A DNA stretch of 11,279 bases from an uncultured Prevotella sp. GTDB lineage: Bacteria; Bacteroidota; Bacteroidia; Bacteroidales; Bacteroidaceae. The stretch spans positions 1-11,279 of the forward strand of contig CAAFRM010000045.1 in NCBI GenBank assembly GCA_900765465.1. Reading direction: 5' to 3'. Under the pieces are notes generated by a model. It had not been told where the DNA came from. It saw only the letters and a list, made by a program, of their open reading frames with translations, and ran no database searches. Positions 7,069 through 11,279 of this stretch are shown here, piece after piece (the stretch's first letter is position 1; each line of letters opens with the position of its first letter). The position numbers and the translations under genes were made by a program.

Positions 7069-7086
7069 TTACCGCTTTATTGAATC
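7059..7086. repeat. 8-bp direct repeat at the OmpA-like / surface-protein junction
   Basis: ATTGAATC occurs at 7059-7066 and 7079-7086, 20 bases apart. One copy spans the last codons of the OmpA-like gene and the other the first codons of the large frame. An 8-base match this close could be chance or a trace of slippage or recombination. Confidence 0.5.
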
Positions 7087-8576
7087 GTCATCATTTCATA
7101 CGCCTTTCTTGCAGCATCGGCTTCCTGGGATTCGCCTGCTCTATCCAGATAAGGCTTGGCAGCCTCGGCATCGCCATTATTCAGACGGATGATGGCGGCA
7201 TTCAGATTGGCGGTTTCATCCTCCGGATACATGCGCACAGCCAGCTCCATCACCTCGTTGAACTCCTTGGAACCCACTTCGTAGGTCTGGGCTACCATGA
7301 ACAACTCGTTGAGCGATAAGAGCTGCGGCTTGGTCTTCATGATCTGCTTTGCCTCCTCCACATCAAATGGCTTAATCTTATAAGTAATATGGTAGTCGCT
7401 ATGGCGGAGAGCCGGATAACAGTTGGTAAGCAAGCTGCGATACTGCACCGGATATAGTTTCTTCATTTTCGCATCCCGGGCATCTGGGGTCAGGGTTTCA
7501 TCCTGCGCTACCGCTAAGATCTGCTGCTTCTTCTCCAAATCACTCTGCTGGATATATTCACGCAAGCCATCCCAATCCTCGGCAGTGGATGATACGGTGA
7601 AGATGCTGTCGGGCAGCTGCACCATCTTGCGAACATACTCCGTAAGAGTACGGGCACGGTTCTTTGCCAAATAGCCGTTGTGCTGATACTTGCCTTCCGG
7701 CGAAGCAAAACCATGGATATTGATTGCCATCACCTGCAGGTTCTTATCCGCCTTCAGGGCATTGATGGTGGTGATGATGCTATCCAACTGGGCTGGATTG
7801 CGGCGATAATCGGCACGCAGCTCTATCCTGTTCACCGGGAAGTCGATATAGGCTCGCTTATCCAAATGACGAATCTTAGGAGCTTCAGCAATAACAGCCT
7901 GCAACTGGAGCACCGGCTTCAATACGTTCTGCTTAGGCTGCTGAATGGTCTCGATGATCTGAGGCACATCGTTTTCGCGATTTTCTTCAACTTTGCCAGG
8001 GATTAAATAGATGAGGGAGAGAGCCACCTTGGTGGGACCCACATAATTTTTGTGGGCAGTTTTCAGTTTTTCGCCACACATTCCGCATTCGAATTTATCG
8101 TAGGCTGTATGGATATAGCCCAATCCGAGCGAAGCCTCGAAGTTCCAGTGCTTAGAAAGATTCCATTGTTTTCCGGCTGTGATGCCGCCTCCGGCATACC
8201 AACCTTCATAGCGATGGTTGCGCAATCCTTTCAACAATCCGAAAGGGAACCTTACGCCGCCCACGTTATACTGGCCGCCCAAGGCATGAGCGCCCACAAA
8301 CCATCCCTCAAAGCTTCGGTTGAACCAGTAGCGATATTCCGGCATCACCAACCAGTGTCGGAGCCTAGACTGATCTCCTCCACTCTGCTTCCAGGGATTG
8401 AAGCCCAGGAATACCTGAGCTGTATGCTTCTTGCCTACTTCCATTTCCATTCCCATATTAGGGGTGGTAGTAGCCCAATAAAGCACATTAGTCTTGAAGC
8501 CTATCTGCTGTGCTTGCATTAATTGGATACAAAGGCACATCAGAATGGCTACAGCCATAAACTTACTTACTTTCAT
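7077..8576 (-). CDS. Outer-membrane DUF3575 + OmpA-like C-terminal domain protein
   Basis: This 499-residue protein has a signal peptide (residues 1-22, ending LMQAQ). Residues about 25-195 match DUF3575, a Bacteroidota beta-barrel-like domain: GFKTNVLYWATTTPNMGME, then HWLVMPEYRYWFNRSFEG, and a closing GPTKVALSLIYLIPGK. A Cys pair (CGMC, 164-167) lies in its last third. After a linker, residues about 250-320 form an OmpA-like peptidoglycan-associating domain with INIHGFASPEGKYQHNGYLA and NRARTLTEYV. The C-terminal part (about 405-495) is helical and TPR-like, with LNELFMVAQTYEVGSKEFNE and YPEDETANLNAAIIRLNNGD. Such proteins often accompany fimbrial or surface-protein genes and may anchor them to the cell wall. 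Here it precedes the large surface-protein frame by 8 bases. AGGAGGT (8587-8593 on the opposite strand) lies 10 bases before the ATG, a strong Shine-Dalgarno sequence for a phylum that mostly does without one. A repeat-rich leader lies upstream. Confidence 0.9.
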   Translation of the reverse strand: MKVSKFMAVAILMCLCIQLMQAQQIGFKTNVLYWATTTPNMGMEMEVGKKHTAQVFLGFNPWKQSGGDQSRLRHWLVMPEYRYWFNRSFEGWFVGAHALGGQYNVGGVRFPFGLLKGLRNHRYEGWYAGGGITAGKQWNLSKHWNFEASLGLGYIHTAYDKFECGMCGEKLKTAHKNYVGPTKVALSLIYLIPGKVEENRENDVPQIIETIQQPKQNVLKPVLQLQAVIAEAPKIRHLDKRAYIDFPVNRIELRADYRRNPAQLDSIITTINALKADKNLQVMAINIHGFASPEGKYQHNGYLAKNRARTLTEYVRKMVQLPDSIFTVSSTAEDWDGLREYIQQSDLEKKQQILAVAQDETLTPDARDAKMKKLYPVQYRSLLTNCYPALRHSDYHITYKIKPFDVEEAKQIMKTKPQLLSLNELFMVAQTYEVGSKEFNEVMELAVRMYPEDETANLNAAIIRLNNGDAEAAKPYLDRAGESQEADAARKAYEMMTIQ

Positions 8577-8582
8577 ATTCTA

Positions 8583-8628
8583 TTATACCTCCTGACATAC
8601 AAATTTCAATTATACCTGATATACAAAT
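8583..8628. repeat. Imperfect direct repeat in the OmpA-like gene leader
   Basis: TTATACCTCCTGACATACAAAT (8583-8604) and TTATACCTGATATACAAAT (8610-8628) are two copies of one unit, differing by a 3-base gap and one substitution, with a 27-base offset. The copy next to the gene carries the extra bases that make the AGGAGGT ribosome-binding sequence. Confidence 0.65.
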
Positions 8629-8649
8629 ATCTTTGTTCTTACTTTTATT

Positions 8650-8715
8650 TACTGCTTAATATTTTTGTTATACTACTGCTTAATATTTAAGCTATATTAC
8701 TGCCAACTTTTATTT
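8650..8715. repeat. 24-bp tandem repeat (two and a part copies) with a palindrome
   Basis: Units start TACTGCTTAATATTT at 8650 and 8674, exactly 24 bases apart. A decayed third copy starts TACTGCCAACTTTT at 8698. GCTTAATATTTAAGC (8678-8692) is an inverted repeat with 6-bp arms GCTTAA/TTAAGC. The array lies between a possible -7 element (8722-8729) and the OmpA-like gene, so it may sit in the 5' leader and act as an operator or RNA element. Confidence 0.7.
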
Positions 8716-8721
8716 CGGGTG

Positions 8722-8729
8722 CAAAAATA
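8722..8729 (-). promoter_or_regulatory. Possible -7 element for the OmpA-like gene
   Basis: The minus strand reads TATTTTTG, matching TAnnTTTG, followed by CACC. No convincing -33 TTTG is seen at 19-20 bases. A second -7 match, TAATTTTG, lies at 8755-8762 and has a TTTG 17 bases upstream. Either could drive the gene, with a leader of roughly 140-175 bases. Confidence 0.4.
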
Positions 8730-8780
8730 ATAAAAAAGCTGCAAAAAATACTCACAAAATTAGTTAAAGTAAGCAAAATC

Positions 8781-8816
8781 AAATAAAAAGAAAGCCGAAA
8801 GTTTTCTCTTTCTGCC
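8781..8816 (-). terminator. Terminator-like hairpin after folK
   Basis: On the minus strand AGAAAG (8808-8813) pairs with CTTTCT (8789-8794), with a weaker inner GAA/TTC pairing, and is followed by TTTTATTT. It lies 18 bases after the folK stop and probably ends the uppP-truB-queA-folK operon. The stem is short and low in GC, so confidence is moderate. Confidence 0.5.
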
Positions 8817-8830
8817 TGACTTACAATAAA

Positions 8831-9238
8831 TTACCTGAGTATTTCCTTCAGCGGTTTCATCACGAAATCACGTTCTTCCATCAATGGATGGGGAACATGC
8901 AAATCGGGCTCATTGATTACCAAGTCATCAATCATCAGGATATCAATGTCGATGATGCGGTCGTGATATTCACCATCCACCGACTTCAGGGTTCTGCCCA
9001 TCTCTCGCTCTATGCGCTGAGTTGCCTCCAGCACCTGGCGGGGTGCCATGGTGGTGAGAACCAGCACGCAGGAGTTGATGAAGTCGTTGGGCGAAGAATA
9101 GCCCCATGGCTTGGTTTCATAAAGAGCAGACTGGCGATCTACCACGCCAATCTGCTCTCCTATCTTTTCTATCGCCTCGCGAATGTTGCGCTTTCTATTG
9201 CCCAAATTCGTGCCAAGGCTTAAATATACATGATACAT
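8831..9238 (-). CDS. folK: 2-amino-4-hydroxy-6-hydroxymethyldihydropteridine diphosphokinase
   Basis: HPPK moves pyrophosphate from ATP to 6-hydroxymethyl-7,8-dihydropterin, the step before dihydropteroate synthase in folate biosynthesis; it is cytosolic. The start VYLSLGTNLGNR is typical. ETKPWGYSSPNDFINSCV (41-58) holds the pterin-binding region. RIIDIDIL (94-101) carries the two Mg-binding aspartates Asp97 and Asp99. VPHPLMEERDFVMKPLKE (115-132) contains the conserved His and Arg of the ATP-binding loop. At 135 residues it is compact beside the usual ~160, but complete in motifs. It is the last gene of the operon, starting 19 bases after queA, with a terminator-like hairpin downstream. Confidence 0.95.
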   Translation of the reverse strand: MYHVYLSLGTNLGNRKRNIREAIEKIGEQIGVVDRQSALYETKPWGYSSPNDFINSCVLVLTTMAPRQVLEATQRIEREMGRTLKSVDGEYHDRIIDIDILMIDDLVINEPDLHVPHPLMEERDFVMKPLKEILR

Positions 9239-9257
9239 AAGGATGATTCAAAATGGT

Positions 9258-10442
9258 TTAGTCTGGAAGTATCAACAAAGAATCGCCGTAGCAACCAAAC
9301 ATATAACCGTTCTTCACTGCCTTCTTGTATGCCTCATATACAAGGTCGTAACCGCCGAACGCTGCCGTACACATCATCAGGGTTGACTCCGGATGATAGA
9401 AATTGGCAACGGCACAGTCGGCAAGTCCGAATTCGTATGGAGGGAAGATGAACTTGTTGGTCCAGCCATCGAATGCCTTCATCATACCATCGGTGCCTAC
9501 GGCTGTCTCAGTGGCCTTCATCACGCTGGTACCGACGGCACATACACGATGCCCCTCAGCCTTGGTTCTGTTCACCAGGTCGCAAGCCTCCTGAGAGATA
9601 ATCATCTGCTCTGAATCCATCTTGTGCTTGGTCAAATCCTCCACCTCAATCTCGTGGAAGTTGCCCAATCCGCAGTGCAGGGTGATGTATGCCTCGTTGA
9701 TTCCGTTGATTTCCATGCGCTTCATCAGCTCACGAGAGAAGTGAAGACCTGTGGCAGGAGCCGTTACGGCACCTTCCTTCTCGGCGAAAACGCACTGGAA
9801 GTCTTCCATATCCTCTTCTGTGGCATGGTGACTCTCGCGGGCATCAATCACATAGCGTGGCAATGGTGCCTCGCCCAGGGCGAAGAGCGAACGCTTGAAC
9901 TCATCGTGCTTGCCATCCTCATCATAGAGGAAGCGAAGCGTACGGCCACGGCTGGTGGTGTTGTCGATTACCTCGGCAACCATCTCGTTTACATCGTCGA
10001 AGAAAAGCTTGTTGCCGATACGGATCTTGCGGGCTGGCTCCACCAGTACATCCCAGAGACGCATCTCAGGATTGAGCTCACGGAGCAGGAATACCTCAAT
10101 CTTGGCATCTGTCTTCTCCTTGGTTCCGTAGAGACGGGCTGGGAACACCTTGGTATCGTTGAAGATGAAGGTATCTCCCTCCTCGAAATAGTTCACGATG
10201 TCCTTGAACTGAAGGAATACCGGATTGCCATCGGCATCCTTCATTTCCTTGCCGTTCTCATCGGTCTTATACATCTCGATGGTTTCCGACTTCTTGTGGA
10301 TGACCATCAGTCGAGCCTCGTCGCGGCGAGTAATCTCGAATACACGTTCACCACTAGCTGTCTTAACCACACGTTTTGCCTTATGTGGGTAAAGTGCCAC
10401 CTGAGAAGCTGGCAACTTGAAGTTGAATTGCGATAATTTCAT
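9258..10442 (-). CDS. queA: S-adenosylmethionine:tRNA ribosyltransferase-isomerase
   Basis: QueA transfers and isomerises the ribosyl group of SAM onto 7-aminomethyl-7-deazaguanine in tRNA, giving epoxyqueuosine at anticodon position 34. Visible family blocks are MKLSQFNFKLP at the start, FIFNDTKVFPARLYG (92-106), LWDVLVEPARKIRIGN (129-144), the region GAVTAPATGLHFSREL (224-239), ITLHCGLGNF (253-262), HKMDSEQM (273-280) and TNKFIFPPYEF (328-338). At 394 residues it exceeds the usual ~340-350. The extra length is mainly two charged insertions near the N-terminus (about 21-39 and 59-77). The canonical APTAGLHF reads APATGLHF, and the GLGTF-type block reads GLGNF. I believe such forms are shared among Prevotella, so the gene is probably functional. 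It starts 27 bases after truB; an AAAGGAG lies about 14 bases before the ATG. Confidence 0.93.
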   Translation of the reverse strand: MKLSQFNFKLPASQVALYPHKAKRVVKTASGERVFEITRRDEARLMVIHKKSETIEMYKTDENGKEMKDADGNPVFLQFKDIVNYFEEGDTFIFNDTKVFPARLYGTKEKTDAKIEVFLLRELNPEMRLWDVLVEPARKIRIGNKLFFDDVNEMVAEVIDNTTSRGRTLRFLYDEDGKHDEFKRSLFALGEAPLPRYVIDARESHHATEEDMEDFQCVFAEKEGAVTAPATGLHFSRELMKRMEINGINEAYITLHCGLGNFHEIEVEDLTKHKMDSEQMIISQEACDLVNRTKAEGHRVCAVGTSVMKATETAVGTDGMMKAFDGWTNKFIFPPYEFGLADCAVANFYHPESTLMMCTAAFGGYDLVYEAYKKAVKNGYMFGCYGDSLLILPD

Positions 10443-10469
10443 GTTATATCTTTTATCTCCTTTCTATGA

Positions 10470-11216
10470 TTATTTACTAAGATTCTTTTTCTGGGATGCC
10501 TGCTGGCTTTCAGCAATGCCATCCTCCAACGGCTGGGCATCGAGCCATTCCTGGAAATGGTCGAAGTCGATGCAGGTTTCTACGTTGAAACTGCCTGCCT
10601 TGGTACGGCGCAGGGCGGTGAGGAAGGCTCCACTATCCAGGGCACGGCCGATGTCACGGGCGAGGGAACGGATATAGGTTCCCTTGCCGCAAACCACACG
10701 GATGCTGGCGGTCTTCTCCTCGTCGTTATAGTCGGTGAGCTCTATCTCATCCACTCTCACGGTCTTTGGCTTCAACTGCACATCTTCGCCTGCACGGCGG
10801 AGGGCATACGAGCGGTCGCCGTTCACCTTCACGGCACTATAGGTAGGTGGCACCTGCTGAATTTCGCCCACAAACTGCTTCAGCACCTCCTCTACCAGCT
10901 CACGGGTGATGTGCTTGGTTGGGAAGGTGTGGTTCACGCTGTGCTCCTTGTCGTAGCTGGCGGTGGTAGCACCGAGCTGAAGAGTTGCCGTATATTCCTT
11001 GGTATGGGTCTGCAACTGCTCTATCTGCTTGGTACACTTGCCTGTGCAGAGCACCAGAACGCCAGTAGCAAGGGGATCGAGCGTACCGGCATGTCCTATC
11101 TTCACCTTAAAACCGAGTTTCTTGCTGAGCAGATAGCGCACATGCGCCAAGGCTCCGAAGCTCGACATGCGATAAGGCTTGTCGATGGCTATAATTTCTC
11201 CTTTTCTGAAATCCAT
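10470..11216 (-). CDS. truB: tRNA pseudouridine(55) synthase
   Basis: TruB isomerises U55 to pseudouridine in the T-loop of tRNAs. The 248-residue protein shows the catalytic block GHAGTLDPLATGVL (41-54) with nucleophile Asp47. It also has the RNA-binding segment VPPTYSAVKVNGDRSYALRR (122-141), CGKGTYIRSLARDIG (176-190) and LRRTKAGSF (202-210). It stops soon after the catalytic domain and lacks the C-terminal PUA domain of the longer E. coli enzyme (about 314 residues), as in other Bacteroidota. The ATG at 11216 is 3 bases after the uppP stop, which implies translational coupling. Expression is probably from a promoter upstream of the window. Confidence 0.96.
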   Translation of the reverse strand: MDFRKGEIIAIDKPYRMSSFGALAHVRYLLSKKLGFKVKIGHAGTLDPLATGVLVLCTGKCTKQIEQLQTHTKEYTATLQLGATTASYDKEHSVNHTFPTKHITRELVEEVLKQFVGEIQQVPPTYSAVKVNGDRSYALRRAGEDVQLKPKTVRVDEIELTDYNDEEKTASIRVVCGKGTYIRSLARDIGRALDSGAFLTALRRTKAGSFNVETCIDFDHFQEWLDAQPLEDGIAESQQASQKKNLSK

Positions 11217-11219
11217 ATA

Positions 11220-11279
11220 TTAAATGATTGAACAGATGATGGTAACGGCACCTGCAATAGCACAATAGATACCGAAATA
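11220..11279 (-). CDS. uppP: C-terminus of probable undecaprenyl-diphosphatase (partial)
   Basis: The last 19 codons before the TAA at 11220 read YFGIYCAIAGAVTIICSII, a hydrophobic membrane segment with the FGIY-x-x-x-AG pattern seen at the end of Bacteroidota UppP/BacA. That enzyme recycles undecaprenyl pyrophosphate for cell-wall synthesis. The stop is 3 bases from the truB start, and uppP-truB-queA is a gene order I recall from Bacteroidota. Only the last helix is in view, so the call depends largely on context. Confidence 0.65.
   Translation of the reverse strand, partial: YFGIYCAIAGAVTIICSII

Noticed and set aside
7077..7125. Truncation of the OmpA-like protein at its C-terminus next to the junction
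   Set aside because: The end AARKAYEMMTIQ falls within a TPR-like helix pair and could be slightly short, but all domains are present and I cannot show that anything is missing.
8628..8635. TATCTTTG as a plus-strand -7 element
   Set aside because: It fits the consensus, but no plus-strand gene follows and no -33 element is convincing.
8650..8715. Possible CRISPR array from the 24-bp repeats
   Set aside because: The repeats are contiguous with no unique spacers, only two copies are good, and no cas gene is nearby.
9624..10436. 270-codon plus-strand frame antisense to queA
   Set aside because: It is fully inside a well-identified gene and has no independent evidence.
9258..10442. queA as a decayed gene because of its altered motifs
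   Set aside because: The frame is intact over its full length, most motifs are kept and it sits in a tight operon, so lineage-specific variation is more likely.

Overview
The window looks like chromosomal DNA of a gut Bacteroidota, most likely Prevotella/Segatella (copri-like). The reasons are the gene order uppP-truB-queA-folK, DUF3575/OmpA and DUF4468 family proteins, Bacteroidota-type promoters (TTTG ~19-20 bp TAnnTTTG), and a long form of QueA I associate with Prevotella. The genus is inferred from remembered family features, not from a database search. Every gene I accept is on the minus strand, so transcription runs from right to left.

Right side (11279 to 8831): a compact housekeeping operon. 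It holds the last 19 codons of a probable undecaprenyl-diphosphatase (uppP), then truB (tRNA pseudouridine-55 synthase), queA (queuosine biosynthesis) and folK (folate biosynthesis). Gaps are 3 to 27 bases. A terminator-like hairpin follows folK at about 8781-8816.

Middle (8780 to 3250): an AT-rich leader with two families of short direct repeats and a small palindrome precedes an exported DUF3575 + OmpA-like outer-membrane protein. Eight bases after it comes a 1249-codon open frame resembling the C-terminal bulk of a giant Bacteroidota surface protein. This frame has no signal peptide. Its first 20 codons are 22% GC and the next 20 are 53% GC. Its last codons lie in a 20-bp-period direct repeat that sets the stop codon, and its C-terminal sorting-like domain looks cut short. 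It is probably a 5'-deleted remnant, or a cassette awaiting a 5' end. A strong intrinsic terminator follows.

Left side (3061 to 211): an operon of three exported proteins under a near-perfect Bacteroidota promoter: a DUF4468 protein, a caspase-family (C14) cysteine peptidase with an intact His/Cys dyad, and a 296-aa protein made of two divergent copies of one domain. It ends in a perfect 15-bp hairpin terminator. A secreted caspase encoded with two exported partners is the most system-like unit here, and its biology is unknown to me.

Far left edge (1-54): the first 18 codons of an AAA-ATPase-like/PD-(D/E)XK family protein with its own consensus promoter. I see no rRNA, tRNA, CRISPR array, insertion sequence or plus-strand gene.
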